A DNA stretch of 64,000 nt from a bacterium BMS3Abin02. Lineage in GTDB: Bacteria > Actinomycetota > Acidimicrobiia > Spongiisociales > UBA4744. The notes beneath the pieces were generated by a model, which had not been told where the DNA came from, made no database searches, and saw only the letters and a program-made list of their open reading frames with translations. The stretch lies in the NCBI GenBank assembly GCA_002897675.1, contig BDSU01000045.1, forward strand, positions 186,991 through 250,990, read 5' to 3'. Both the position numbers and the translations under genes were made by a program. Shown one piece after another: positions 26,548 through 35,794 of this stretch (positions within the stretch are counted from its first letter, which is position 1; the number at the start of each line of letters is the position of its first letter).

Positions 26548-27339
26548 ATGACCCATCCTTTCTTCTCCGTACATCCGACCGCCTTCTCCCATCGAGGTGG
26601 GCGTCTGCTGTGGCCCGAGAACACCGTCTTTGCGTTCCAGCAGTCCTACGACCTCGGTTATCGGTACTTCGAGACGGACCTTCACCTGACCAAGGACGGC
26701 GTCGTGGTTCTCTTGCACGACGACTACCTCGACCGCACAACAGACGGCACCGGCGATGTCTGGGAATACACCTTCGAAGAACTCGAGTCGTTCGACGCTG
26801 CGTTTCGATTCGGAGCCGATCGCGAATGGCCGTACCGGGGACAGGGCATCACCATCCCCACGCTCGAGGAGATTGTCACGACGTTCCCGGACATTCGACT
26901 CACCCTCGAGTTGAAGCAGAGCGGTCTCGAGGGACCCCTCGTTGCATTGCTGGAGCGTCTCGACCTGTGGGACCGTGTGATCATCGGTGGCTTCGACGAT
27001 CGCTGGTCGCGCGCCGTGCGGAAGGCGTCCGGAGGGCGGGTGCTCACGTCGAGCGGCGTGTGGGAGACGCGTGCGTTCTGGCTTGCATCGAGAGCCGGTG
27101 TCGGCCTGCGGCTGCCTGCAGCCGCGTTACAGGTCCCCGTCCGGCACGGAAACCTCACCATCGTCGACGACAAGTTCGTCGGTGCAGCCCACAGGGCGGA
27201 CAAGCAAGTGCACGTGTGGACGGTCAACGAGGCAGATGAAATGCACCGCCTGCTCGATCTGGGAGTGGACGGACTGATGAGCGACCGACCGGACGTCCTC
27301 AAGGCCGTCCACGAAGAGCGAGGTGTGGCGCTTGCGTGA
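26548..27339 (+). CDS. Glycerophosphodiester phosphodiesterase
   Basis: This 263-aa TIM-barrel GDPD hydrolyses glycerophosphodiesters to glycerol-3-phosphate and an alcohol. The catalytic HR is in FSHRGGRLLWPENTVFAF. The metal ligands are in ETDLHLTKDGVVVLLHDD, followed by RTTDGTG and LTLELK. The C-terminus, VWTVNEADEMHRLLDLGVDG, is diagnostic. No signal peptide is seen, so it is cytoplasmic. ATG 26548 lies 64 bp from the divergent transporter start. It overlaps the following MOSC gene by 17 bp. Confidence 0.92.
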   Translation: MTHPFFSVHPTAFSHRGGRLLWPENTVFAFQQSYDLGYRYFETDLHLTKDGVVVLLHDDYLDRTTDGTGDVWEYTFEELESFDAAFRFGADREWPYRGQGITIPTLEEIVTTFPDIRLTLELKQSGLEGPLVALLERLDLWDRVIIGGFDDRWSRAVRKASGGRVLTSSGVWETRAFWLASRAGVGLRLPAAALQVPVRHGNLTIVDDKFVGAAHRADKQVHVWTVNEADEMHRLLDLGVDGLMSDRPDVLKAVHEERGVALA

Positions 27340-27901
27340 ACGGGTCGGGTCCATCGCCCTGCTGCAGGTGCAGCGCCGGCGCCTGAAAGGGAGCGGCGTG
27401 TATGACCTGTCGCCGCTGGTCACTTCGGAACGGCTGCTACTCACTCGCGAGGGCGTGCTTGCTGCGATTGACGGAGGTTGGGTGATCGATGCGCACCATG
27501 CTTCGCATCCGCAGCGGACCCGGTGGGCTCCTCGTTCCACGGTGTCGATCGGTTTCACGTCCCACTATCACAAGATGTCCGCTCGGTTCGGCGATCAGCC
27601 CTTGGGTGTGGCCGGGGAGAACATCGTCATCGAAACCGAACGCATCTGGACACTCGACGAGATCACCGCCGGATTGGTGTTCGAGATCGCCGACGGCAGG
27701 GTCGAGCTGAACGGTTTGCGGATCGCACAGCCGTGCGTCCCGTTCACCCGCTTTCTGGTCGGACGGCCGGACGCACCGGCCGGGGGACTCCAGGAGGACC
27801 TCGCATTCCTCGGGTCAGGGACCCGGGGGTTCATCACCGCGATGGAACACCTCGAATCTCCGACGGAGATCAGACTCGGCGACGAAGTGTGGTTGGCGTA
27901 G
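27323..27901 (+). CDS. MOSC-domain protein
   Basis: This 192-aa protein resembles MOSC domains, which handle molybdenum-cofactor sulfur or related sulfur chemistry. The core GVAGENIVIETERIWTLDEI is at about residues 92-111, and the conserved cysteine is in IAQPCVPFTRFLVG at about 134-147. GTG 27323 overlaps the phosphodiesterase gene by 17 bp. No partner reductase is nearby, so its substrate is unknown. Confidence 0.78.
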   Translation: MWRLRERVGSIALLQVQRRRLKGSGVYDLSPLVTSERLLLTREGVLAAIDGGWVIDAHHASHPQRTRWAPRSTVSIGFTSHYHKMSARFGDQPLGVAGENIVIETERIWTLDEITAGLVFEIADGRVELNGLRIAQPCVPFTRFLVGRPDAPAGGLQEDLAFLGSGTRGFITAMEHLESPTEIRLGDEVWLA

Positions 27902-28019
27902 GGCATCACGAATCTGCCGAGTGACGTTGGTAGAAGGTACTCGGAACTTCGTATTTCGCATTTCGTACCGCATATCGCGACGCAGTAGCGATGCAAGACC
28001 GTGGGGGCGGGCGTGCCGG

Positions 28020-28514
28020 CTATTGCTCGGCGTCCTGGACGTTTCGGGGGACCGCACCGGTGAGGGTCAATACGGCACGCATGATCCGGTGTGCCGGGTC
28101 TGCTGCCGGTGAGAACATCAGGGGGCATCCCCCGACGATCACCGGGATGCCGTGCTGCCGCCCATACTCGGCGGCGGTCTCGGAGACGCTGCCCTTTCCG
28201 AGCGATCGGTGGAGCCACACTCGTCTGATGCCCAGTTCGGCGCAGTCTCGTACGACATCCTCGGCTGCCTCAGGGGTCGTGGCGACAACGACGGCGTCTA
28301 CTCCGTCCGGGATCGACGCGAGGCTCCGGTAGCAGGGGTCGCCCTCGACACGATCGGCGTTCGGGTTGACCGCGAAGACCTCGTACCCGCGGTCTCGGAG
28401 CCGCCGGTAGATGCCGTTGCCGCTATGAGCCCCTTCCGAGGTTCTCGAGACGCCGGCGACGGCAATCCTTCGTTGTGCCAGGAAATCGTCTGCGGCAGTA
28501 CGCAACGTGGCCAT
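28020..28514 (-). CDS. CoA-binding-domain protein (YccU-like)
   Basis: This 164-aa single-domain Rossmann protein has a CoA-binding fold. IAVAGVSRT is at about residues 17-25, followed by GNGIYRRLRDRGYEVFAVNPN, the TPEAAEDVVRDCAELGIRRV helix and CPLMF near the end. It is probably a regulatory or accessory acyl-CoA binder. Ninety-five bases separate it from the upstream oxidoreductase gene on the same strand. Confidence 0.85.
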   Translation of the reverse strand: MATLRTAADDFLAQRRIAVAGVSRTSEGAHSGNGIYRRLRDRGYEVFAVNPNADRVEGDPCYRSLASIPDGVDAVVVATTPEAAEDVVRDCAELGIRRVWLHRSLGKGSVSETAAEYGRQHGIPVIVGGCPLMFSPAADPAHRIMRAVLTLTGAVPRNVQDAEQ

Positions 28515-28609
28515 GACTTCTCCAGGGCGCGCGCCTGGACCTCCTCTCGTCGGAGACTACCGATGACGGCGCATCGATGTTGGACGGCCATCTGCCTGTG
28601 TCCGGGCGA

Positions 28610-29776
28610 TCAGATGATGCGGCCGGCATGCTCGAACAGCGGGCTGCCTTCGAGGATTCGTCGCGGTCCGAGGCGCGAGAGATCGAGCGTCGGTGTTTGG
28701 CGGAGGATGAGTTCGGCAAGGTAGCGGCCGACGGCGTGGCACTGCTGGAACCCGTGCCCCGAGAAGCCGTTGGCGAGATACAGACCTCGCATCTCGGGCC
28801 ACTCGCCGAGGATCGCGTTTCCATCGAGTGTGTTGACGGCGTAGAGGCCGGCCCATCCGCCAACGACGCGCAGCCGGTCGAAGGCGGGAAGCTGCTCGAT
28901 CAGGTGCGGCCAGATGATGTCGTAGAAGCGGTGCCGGTGCACCGAGAAGTCGAACCCGACCGGGTCATCCGGCTGTGACCACGCCATGAGCCACGTGCCG
29001 TCGTGCTCAGGGATGAGGTAGAGGCCTGATGGCAGGAACGCGCTCGGCAGTCCTGTCGAGAGAATCGGACTCTCGACTACATGAACGTGTCGCATCACCG
29101 GGATGACCGGCAGGTCGATGCCGACGGTGGCGAGGAGGTCGCGGGCCCACGCTCCGGAAGCATTGACTACGACGCCGGTCCGGATCGTTTCCCCGGATGC
29201 CAGTGTGACTCCCCGGATGCTGTCGCCGTCACTGTTCAGACTCGTGACTTGTCCGGTGATGAAGTCGGCACCCAGCGCGATCGACTTTCTCCGGTACCCC
29301 TGCAAGACGGCGTTCGGGTCGACACTGCCGTCGAGGCGCCCGAGCGTTCCCCCGACGATCTGCGGGCCGGCGAAGGGCGGGTAGGCATCGGCGATCTGGT
29401 CCGCACTCAGCCACTCGATCGCGCATCCGAGCTTCCGCTGGAGGTCGACGCCTTGCTCGGCCGCGTGTCTGGTCTCCTCATCGACGAGGAACAGGTTCCC
29501 TTGCTTGCGCATCGACACCTCGGGCCGCACGCCATCCACCTCCATGTCGTCGGCGAACGCCTCGAGGGCCTCCATCGCGTACTGCGAGATCCGGATGTTC
29601 TCCTCGAGATTGAACTGGATGCGAACGTTGCCGTCCGAGAGCACGGTCGAGGCGTATCGATACGTAGGATCCTTCTCGATGACCGCGATCGACATCGACG
29701 GATCGCGACTCAGCAGGTGATAGGCCGTGGCGGCACCCATTGCGCTGCCGCCAACGATGACGACGTCATACGTCAT
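28610..29776 (-). CDS. FAD-dependent amine/amino-acid oxidoreductase (DAO family)
   Basis: This 388-aa protein has the N-terminal dinucleotide site DVVIVGGSAMGAATAYHL and the FAD-linked SVDPNAVLQGY and VVNASGAWARDLL segments. The C-terminal FSGHGFQQCHAVGRYLAELI is typical of sarcosine/glycine/dimethylglycine oxidase-like DAO enzymes. The substrate is probably a secondary or N-methylated amine, by family only. It starts three bases after the SDR gene stop (TGA-N3-ATG), so the two are co-translated and likely act in one pathway. Confidence 0.88.
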   Translation of the reverse strand: MTYDVVIVGGSAMGAATAYHLLSRDPSMSIAVIEKDPTYRYASTVLSDGNVRIQFNLEENIRISQYAMEALEAFADDMEVDGVRPEVSMRKQGNLFLVDEETRHAAEQGVDLQRKLGCAIEWLSADQIADAYPPFAGPQIVGGTLGRLDGSVDPNAVLQGYRRKSIALGADFITGQVTSLNSDGDSIRGVTLASGETIRTGVVVNASGAWARDLLATVGIDLPVIPVMRHVHVVESPILSTGLPSAFLPSGLYLIPEHDGTWLMAWSQPDDPVGFDFSVHRHRFYDIIWPHLIEQLPAFDRLRVVGGWAGLYAVNTLDGNAILGEWPEMRGLYLANGFSGHGFQQCHAVGRYLAELILRQTPTLDLSRLGPRRILEGSPLFEHAGRII

Positions 29777-29779
29777 CGT

Positions 29780-30478
29780 TCAGACCGACCTCGTGATGCC
29801 GCCGTCGACGCGGATGTTCTGCCCGGTGATGTATCCGGCGTCGTCGGAGAGGAGGAAGCGGACGGTTTTGGCGATCTCCTCGACGGTGCCGTATCGGGCG
29901 GCCGGGATCCGAGCGACGTTCTCCGCCGTCTCGGGGTAGCTGTCGATGAACCCGGGGAGAACGTTGTTCATCCGGATGCCCCGCCCTGCGTACTCGTCTG
30001 CGTACAGCTTGGTGAATCCGGCAAGGGCAGCGCGAAGGCTGCTGGAGATGGGGAACGCCGGACTCGGCTCGAAGGCGGAGAACGTGGAGATGTTCACGAA
30101 GCTGCCGCCACCGTGTTCGAGCATGATCGGGGTGACGAGCCGAGCCATTCTGGCGACGTTGAGGAGGACGAGATCGAGACCGGCATGCCAGTCCGTGTCG
30201 GTGAGTTCGAGGATCGGTCCGGTGGGTGGGTGGCCGGTGTTGTTGACGACCGCATCGATTCGTCCGTACGCCGCCATCGCCGCATCGACGAGTTCGGAGA
30301 GGTCTGCTTCGTCGGTCACGGATCCGGTGAGTCCGATGCCACCGAGTTTCTCTGCGAGCGCAACGGCGCCTCCGCCGTTCGACATGAGCGCCAACCGGTA
30401 TCCGGCATCTGCGAGCTCGTGTGCGATGGCTGCTCCCATTCCTCTTCCCGATGCGGTGATCACCGCCGTCTTCCCCAT
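29780..30478 (-). CDS. Short-chain dehydrogenase/reductase-like protein lacking the catalytic YxxxK
   Basis: This 232-aa classical-size SDR fold has the nucleotide site ITASGRGMGAAIAHELADAG, NNTGHPP, and NNVLPGFIDS near the end. Where active SDRs have YxxxK, the sequence is SSSLRAALAGFTKLYADEYA, aligning Ser and Arg at the Tyr and Lys positions. The Ser of NIST is retained. It may be catalytically altered or non-redox. ATG 30478 is favoured by a GGAG/GAGGG site. It is operonic with the FAD oxidoreductase gene. Confidence 0.85.
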   Translation of the reverse strand: MGKTAVITASGRGMGAAIAHELADAGYRLALMSNGGGAVALAEKLGGIGLTGSVTDEADLSELVDAAMAAYGRIDAVVNNTGHPPTGPILELTDTDWHAGLDLVLLNVARMARLVTPIMLEHGGGSFVNISTFSAFEPSPAFPISSSLRAALAGFTKLYADEYAGRGIRMNNVLPGFIDSYPETAENVARIPAARYGTVEEIAKTVRFLLSDDAGYITGQNIRVDGGITRSV

Positions 30479-30728
30479 TGCCCTCTCCGGTGTGCGTTTC
30501 GTCACCCTACTTGGTCAGCGGGTGGCGTTGAGGGGGGCATGATGAGCGTGAGGGGCTGATGGCGCCAGCAACACGCAGGATGCGTCTGTGGAGACGGCTC
30601 GGGATCGTCGCGCTCCCCGGAGTGGCGCTGATCGGGATCCAATACGGCCCGGCTGTCCTCCAGGAGGCCTCCCACCGGGCATGACCACACTCTTGGCGTC
30701 TTGGCGCAGGAGGTTCCTGGGGCGGATG

Positions 30729-31283
30729 TCACTCGGCAGATTCCTCACCGGACCGTTCCAGAGCCGCGGCGAAGTCAGCCGTGGTGGCATCGTCGTAGCC
30801 GACGAGGCGAACCTCGTCGAGAGCCCCGGGGTGGGTTGAGATCCACGTCACGACCGCATCTGCGAGAACGCTTGTCGCCTCGGCACGGGGATAGCCGAAG
30901 ATGCCCGCCGAGATCGCCGGGAACGCGATGGAACGGTCGCCGTGTTCGAGCGCAGTGTCGAGCGCCGCCTCCACTGCCTGGTGCAACATGCCCTCGTTGT
31001 CCTGACCTGTGCGGTAGCGGGGCCCGACCACATGGATCACGTGGCGTGCCGGCATGGCTCCTGCAGTCGTGACCGCAGCGTGACCCGGCGCGACCGGGCC
31101 GCGCTCGCGAACCCACGCAGTCGACTCACGCTGCACAGGGCTCCCTCCAGCTCGCACGATCGCCGCAGCGACCCCGCCGCCGTGCGCGAGATGCTCATTG
31201 GCGGCGTTGACGATCGCATCGACGTCCTGACGGGTGAGATCCCCGGTGATCACACGAACAAGCGTGGTACCGATGCGGCGCAT
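30729..31283 (-). CDS. Macro-domain protein (ADP-ribose binding)
   Basis: This 184-aa single macro domain is likely a mono-ADP-ribosyl hydrolase or O-acetyl-ADP-ribose deacetylase (YmdB/MacroD-like). VITGDLTRQDVDAIVNAANE is at about residues 10-29, followed by the GGGVAAAIVRAGG loop and the second phosphate loop in FPAISAGIFGYPRAEATSV at about 123-141. ATG 31283 is 42 bp from the divergent membrane protein gene. A longer upstream reading is noise. Confidence 0.9.
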   Translation of the reverse strand: MRRIGTTLVRVITGDLTRQDVDAIVNAANEHLAHGGGVAAAIVRAGGSPVQRESTAWVRERGPVAPGHAAVTTAGAMPARHVIHVVGPRYRTGQDNEGMLHQAVEAALDTALEHGDRSIAFPAISAGIFGYPRAEATSVLADAVVTWISTHPGALDEVRLVGYDDATTADFAAALERSGEESAE

Positions 31284-31325
31284 GGGAACAAGGCTACCGG
31301 CATGTGGCAGTCCTATCCTCGTGGC

Positions 31326-31829
31326 ATGGTACGTCTGCTCTCTGCATTCCTTCTCTCCGCGGCAATCCTTGGCGGCTCCTTTGGGGAGGCGACCGCCTCG
31401 GTGACGCCGGTCTCCGGCGGCAGGATGGAGTTGACCCTGACCGTGGAGGTTGCCGGCGAGGCAGACGCCGTTGTTGCTCACGTTGTCGACATCGGAGGTG
31501 GTGAGGCGATCGTCGGGCTGGCTCCACGCGGCGCGGGTGAATGGGGCGGGACCACCGAGACCGAAGTGAGCAATCTGGTGGTCGTGTTCGAGGCGATCAG
31601 AGCCGGCGGAGGCAGCGACATGTCCGAGCCGGTGACCTTGGCAACGCTCGGTGTCGATCCGGGGTTTCTCGGGCTCGAGGGATCGGGCACGACCCTCGCT
31701 CCGGAGGAGGGATACTCCAAGAGCACGCTTCGTTGGGGCTGGGGTGCCCTGGCGCTGGCTGCGTTGGCGCTCGCCCTGCTTGCATTCTGGGCAGCCGGGT
31801 CCCGTTCCCGTGACGCTTCACAGGGATAA
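31326..31829 (+). CDS. Exported protein with C-terminal membrane anchor, unknown
   Basis: This 167-aa protein has an N-terminal signal (VRLLSAFLLSAAILGGSF) and an exported beta-rich domain of about 110 residues starting MELTLTVEVAGEADAVVAHV. A C-terminal span at about 141-160 (GALALAALALALLAFWAAG) is followed by SRSRDASQG. Topology is outside domain, tail anchor inside. No family is recognised. An imperfect hairpin covers its stop codon region (31803-31853). Confidence 0.7.
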   Translation: MVRLLSAFLLSAAILGGSFGEATASVTPVSGGRMELTLTVEVAGEADAVVAHVVDIGGGEAIVGLAPRGAGEWGGTTETEVSNLVVVFEAIRAGGGSDMSEPVTLATLGVDPGFLGLEGSGTTLAPEEGYSKSTLRWGWGALALAALALALLAFWAAGSRSRDASQG

Positions 31830-31853
31830 TCTCGACGAAGTGTCACGAGAGCG
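31803..31853 (+). terminator. Imperfect hairpin overlapping gene end (CGTTCTCGTGAC family)
   Basis: CGTTCCCGTGACGCTTC (31803-31819) pairs with GAAGTGTCACGAGAGCG (31837-31853), 14 of 17 positions Watson-Crick, with a 17-base loop. The same motif recurs as a perfect 13-bp hairpin at 38026-38076, and as a lone arm AAGTGTCACGAGAACG at 33006-33021. It is likely a terminator family that overlaps the last codons of genes. Confidence 0.6.
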
Positions 31854-32131
31854 GAGCCGCACAGGTCGAGGCCGCCTGGGACCTTGTGCTTGGTCGGAAC
31901 AGGGGTCGAAACGACCACACGCGGCGGTGATCATTACGAGAGCGGTGAGACGACACCTTGTCGCATCGATGTTCCTGCGGGTCTGATTCCTGCAAGATCG
32001 CGTCGACCGATCGAAGGGACGGCGACGCGTGAGAAGGGTGGACACGGCGTCTGGTCCGACGAATCTCGGTCTGTTCAGCGGAGCCGCGGAGGAGGATACT
32101 TGGCGTAGTCAAAAGGAAGGCAGGTGTCCCC
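31830..32131. other. 302-bp intergenic region without a gene
   Basis: Apart from the right arm of the hairpin at 31837-31853, I see no gene. It should contain the promoter of the lipoprotein gene at 32132, but no convincing -35/-10 pair is visible. An AAGGAAGG ribosome site lies at 32114-32121. Confidence 0.5.
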
Positions 32132-32992
32132 ATGGGCCGGAGAAGGCACCGTCCATTGTCCTTGGCCATCGTCGCGCTGGTAGTCGCATCGGCTGCGTGT
32201 GCAGGCATCGGTGAGTCGCCAGCGACTGGCAGTGGCCCGAGCATGGTCTCGACGACCGTCTCGACGACCGTTTCGACGACCGTTGCCACGACGAAACCTC
32301 CGGCACCGGAAGCATCGTCGACCAGCGTCGCGACCGGCCCTGCGGGAGAGAGTATCCAGGATCTCGTTGCCGACGGCTCCCTCGAAGTCGACGCTGTCTC
32401 ACCTGAGGGCGGGATCTCTGGGACGATCGTCGAAGTGATGCTCACAAACCGATCGGATGAGGACCTCGATGCCGTGATTCCCTGTGGCCTCGTATTCGAA
32501 CCCGTCCCCGGCGTCCAGGAACAGCGAATGATGGTGATCCAACCGGCAGCAGCAAGGGTTCGACCAGGAGCGTCTGTGACCTTACGACCGTTTGTCGCCT
32601 GCATCGACAGTGACGAGGAGCCGGCGAGTGCCGGTGCCGTCTATCTCCCGGCGAGCGTCGCCGATGGCGACCTGCTCACGTTTGCTCAGTGCCTGTGCCG
32701 GAGAGATCTGGGTTCCGAACTCGACCCGATGACCGGCGGGATGGACCTGCAGTTCGCCATCTGGGCCGTTGTCGATGGTGACTTGCAGACGTGGAGCGGC
32801 GATCCGGGTGACCTGGCCGGGGCCCTCGGCGACCTGACCGGTGAGAGCCTCGACATCGATGCCGAAGACCTGAAGGAGCTCCAGGGCACCAATCTCGATC
32901 AGATCATGGCTGCGATGCAGACGTTCATGGAACAGTTCGGCCCGGGTGTGCGGCGGTGGCTCGACGAATGCGGGATCGACCTGGCCAAGTGA
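32132..32992 (+). CDS. Lipoprotein, function unknown
   Basis: This 286-aa protein has a lipoprotein signal (RRHRPLSLAIVALVVASAAC, lipobox ASAAC at about residues 19-23). A Thr/Val/Ser linker with three VSTT-type repeats runs to about 55. A beta-rich domain follows (VEVMLTNRSDEDLDAVIPCG, four or more Cys including LTFAQCLCRRD). A helical Asp/Leu-rich C-terminus includes LDECGID. AAGGAAGG precedes the start. It is a stand-alone gene, convergent with the MMPL gene. Confidence 0.75.
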   Translation: MGRRRHRPLSLAIVALVVASAACAGIGESPATGSGPSMVSTTVSTTVSTTVATTKPPAPEASSTSVATGPAGESIQDLVADGSLEVDAVSPEGGISGTIVEVMLTNRSDEDLDAVIPCGLVFEPVPGVQEQRMMVIQPAAARVRPGASVTLRPFVACIDSDEEPASAGAVYLPASVADGDLLTFAQCLCRRDLGSELDPMTGGMDLQFAIWAVVDGDLQTWSGDPGDLAGALGDLTGESLDIDAEDLKELQGTNLDQIMAAMQTFMEQFGPGVRRWLDECGIDLAK

Positions 32993-33023
32993 GCAGGCGT
33001 GGAGCAAGTGTCACGAGAACGGG

Positions 33024-35159
33024 TCAAGTGCGCGAAGTCGAGACCGGTTCACGCATCCCCGCCGCGGGCAGCAGCGCCGGAATGACGACGAGTGCAGTCA
33101 CGGCTGCGGTCGTCATCGAGACCCACATGATCATGGAGATCTCCGGATGGATCTTCAGTGGCGACAGCCACAGCGCACTCAGCGCCAGCGCGATGCCGAG
33201 CGCGTTGGCGACGATCGGGCGGCCGGCGCTGTCGATGGCCCGCAGGACGTAGCCGTCTCCGGCTGGACGTGCGTAGTCGATCGCGGCGACGAAGTGGATC
33301 GAGTAGTCGATGCCGACGCCGATGACGATCGACGAGGCGATCGCCGTGACGAGGTTCAACTGGATGCCGGATGCGGCGATGAATCCCAACAGGGTGCCGG
33401 TCGTCAGCACGAGTGGGGCAAGCGCAACCAGCGTTTGGCGCACTTTGCGGTACGCGACGAGCAGCATCAGGGCGACGAGGACGTAGGCGGCGATGAGTGA
33501 CCCGATTTGGGCGCGAATGACCAGCCTGGCGATTTCGTCCCAAAGAATCGGCATGCCGGTCAGGACCCGAATCTCGGCGTGAGTGTCCGCGAAGTCGAGC
33601 CAGGCGCGCAAGTCCTTGGTCTCGAACGGTCCCGGGAACACGATGAAGCGCAGCCCGTCCTGTGTTGCCATCCGGCCGAGCGGCAACGGCGCCGTCCCTG
33701 CGAGGACGGCGTCCATTTCGGCAGGTGGGATCTTGCCGGCCAGGTCGGCCGCCGAGAAGACGGTGCGCACGCCGGGCAGCCGTTCGAAGTCCCGCTCCAC
33801 GGTCTCGAGATGCGTCAGCTGATCCGCACCGCCGTTCGGGTCGTAGACGAACTCACCGATCAACGGCGTGGCCCCGCCGAAGATCTCGGCCGTCTCGTTG
33901 AAGCTCTGGCGGAGGGGATGGTTCTCCTTGAGGAAGAACAATTGGTCGGAGTCGACCTGGAGGCGGGGGATGAAGACCGCGGAGAAAGCGATCAGGCCCA
34001 CGGACAGGACGGCGGCGATCCAGCGCGGTCGTGCGAGTGCCTTGATGGCGGTGGTGACGCGCGGTCCGAGGATCGCCGTGTGATGCTTCGGCCGGATGTC
34101 CAACCGGCTGAGAAGTGCAGGGAGGAAGAAGAACGAGACGACGCCGGCGAATCCGATTCCGATGGCGGTGAACAGGCCGAGCTGCTGGATAGGTCTGACA
34201 CCGGTGACGAGCAACGAAAGGAACCCCGCGGCGGTGCTGATCGTCGTGAGGATCATCGGGACGCCGACCTGTCGGAGCGTGGAAGTGACCCGTGAGACCC
34301 GATCCTCGGTGCGCTCGGAGGCTTCTTGATAGTGGGTGACGAAATGCAGGCCGTCGGCAGAGCCCATGACGATCACATAGATCGGGACGAGGACCGACAC
34401 GATGTCGACCTCATGGCCAAGCCCGAAGATCAGCCCGAATGTCCAGAGTGCGCCGAGCAGGGCGGGGAAGATGGACAGAATCGTGAGCTTGCCGTCGCCG
34501 ATGTTCGCGAAGAACGTGAGCAGCAGCAGGATGATGACCGCGGGTGGGATGAACAGCAGGAACCAGCCGATCATGTCGAGCACCGTTGCGAAGATCACCG
34601 GGTTGCCCGAGTAGTTCACTTTCAGGTCCCCCGGCGGTTCAACGTCGGTGAGCTCGCGCGCCACCCTCACCGGGTCGTCTGAAGGGACCGCAACCATGAG
34701 GGTGTGTCTGGCGTCGTCGCTGACGAGCAGATCGGCGACCGGGTTCTGAGAGATGAACCTGCCGATCATGGCTTCTGGGATCGCATCGATCATCTCCGGG
34801 GTGATGGCTGCCCCGGTGAGCGGGTTGACGGCAGGGATGATGGACCCGACATGCGCGACGCCCTCGAGTGCCGCGATGCGGTCACGCAGTTGGACCAGCT
34901 CGATCAGGACATCCTTGTCGGAGATCGTCTTCCCCTCCGGCACCGAGACGAGCACGTTGATCGGATCCGCGGTGTCGTACTTTTCCTGGAGTGCGACCCA
35001 GGCTTCTCCCCGCTCGTTGCCCGAAGTGAGGAACTGGGTGACGTCGGCGTTGACCTTCAGCCGAAAGAGCATGCCGACCGCGACGAGGGTGATGATGCCG
35101 GTGACGGCCAGTACTCGCCCGGACCGTTCGACGAGGAAGCGGCCTATGCGATCCAACAC
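33024..35159 (-). CDS. MMPL/RND-superfamily membrane transporter
   Basis: This 711-aa polytopic protein has the RND layout, with one N-terminal span, a large exported loop, five or so spans (about residues 195-350), a second loop and a final span group (about 560-700). Conserved segments include YVIVMGSADGLHFVTHYQEA in span region 4 and IGVGIDYSIHFVAAIDYARP near the C-terminus, both carrying the membrane Asp residues of proton-driven RND pumps. The family exports lipids, hopanoids or siderophores; substrate here is unknown. GTG 35159 has GGAGG just upstream. It stands alone. Confidence 0.9.
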   Translation of the reverse strand: MLDRIGRFLVERSGRVLAVTGIITLVAVGMLFRLKVNADVTQFLTSGNERGEAWVALQEKYDTADPINVLVSVPEGKTISDKDVLIELVQLRDRIAALEGVAHVGSIIPAVNPLTGAAITPEMIDAIPEAMIGRFISQNPVADLLVSDDARHTLMVAVPSDDPVRVARELTDVEPPGDLKVNYSGNPVIFATVLDMIGWFLLFIPPAVIILLLLTFFANIGDGKLTILSIFPALLGALWTFGLIFGLGHEVDIVSVLVPIYVIVMGSADGLHFVTHYQEASERTEDRVSRVTSTLRQVGVPMILTTISTAAGFLSLLVTGVRPIQQLGLFTAIGIGFAGVVSFFFLPALLSRLDIRPKHHTAILGPRVTTAIKALARPRWIAAVLSVGLIAFSAVFIPRLQVDSDQLFFLKENHPLRQSFNETAEIFGGATPLIGEFVYDPNGGADQLTHLETVERDFERLPGVRTVFSAADLAGKIPPAEMDAVLAGTAPLPLGRMATQDGLRFIVFPGPFETKDLRAWLDFADTHAEIRVLTGMPILWDEIARLVIRAQIGSLIAAYVLVALMLLVAYRKVRQTLVALAPLVLTTGTLLGFIAASGIQLNLVTAIASSIVIGVGIDYSIHFVAAIDYARPAGDGYVLRAIDSAGRPIVANALGIALALSALWLSPLKIHPEISMIMWVSMTTAAVTALVVIPALLPAAGMREPVSTSRT

Positions 35160-35210
35160 ATACCTCCGGTATTCCGTTTGCAGCCTACGCGAGGCAGCCG
35201 CCGTCGCCCG

Positions 35211-35699
35211 TCATGGAGGAGAGACGGGGACCCGCGCCGTCGCGCGTTCGGGATGCCGCATGACGAGCATCGGCACGCCGATCCCGTACGTGACGAAGTG
35301 TCCCACCGGTGTGATCTCGATCAGGCACATGTCGAGATGGGCGACCTTCTTCTCGAGGCCGCGCAGCAGGACGCGCAGGATCGGAGCCGGAGCTTCGTCG
35401 ATGGGGCGGATCATCGCGTCGCCATGGAACGTGATGGCGGCTGCAGGGATCTTGACCCACGGCATCAGCGGCACCCGTTTGGGCACCGTGACGGTGATCG
35501 ACACGTGGGGGTTTCCTGCGATGTGGCGTGCCTTCCAGGTCTCGGGCCCTGTGACGATGTAGATGCGGTGGTCTGCGACGGTGTAGACGATGCCCGCGCT
35601 GCGGGCCTCCCCGGCCGGGGTCACCCAGGCGAGGACTCCGAAGATGTGACGAGCGATGTCTCGCCAGACCTGCTCGGTTGTGGGATGTGCCGATCGCAT
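35211..35699 (-). CDS. Pyridoxamine 5'-phosphate oxidase-fold flavin/F420 protein
   Basis: This 162-aa split-barrel protein contains FGVLAWVTPAGEARSAGIVY and IYIVTGPETWKARHIAGNPHVSIT, a pattern of PPOX-class FMN- or F420-binding reductases. The C-terminus ends in basic and Pro residues. Its substrate cannot be told. ATG 35699 is chosen because residues upstream are noise. It diverges from the squalene/phytoene synthase gene with 95 bp between starts. Confidence 0.75.
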   Translation of the reverse strand: MRSAHPTTEQVWRDIARHIFGVLAWVTPAGEARSAGIVYTVADHRIYIVTGPETWKARHIAGNPHVSITVTVPKRVPLMPWVKIPAAAITFHGDAMIRPIDEAPAPILRVLLRGLEKKVAHLDMCLIEITPVGHFVTYGIGVPMLVMRHPERATARVPVSPP

Positions 35700-35794
35700 G
35701 ACCGTCCCCAGTGTTGCGCGCGGCCACTTGGCGCGACCAGGGCCGTTCGGCCCTTTCCGGTGAACCGGCGTTGCGGTGCTACCTTGAGGTGGCC

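Noticed and set aside
30559..30684. 41-codon plus-strand frame (begins MAPATRRMRLWRRL) with a hydrophobic middle and GAGGGG upstream
   Set aside because: Short, unconserved as far as I can tell and next to other chance frames; not enough to call a gene.
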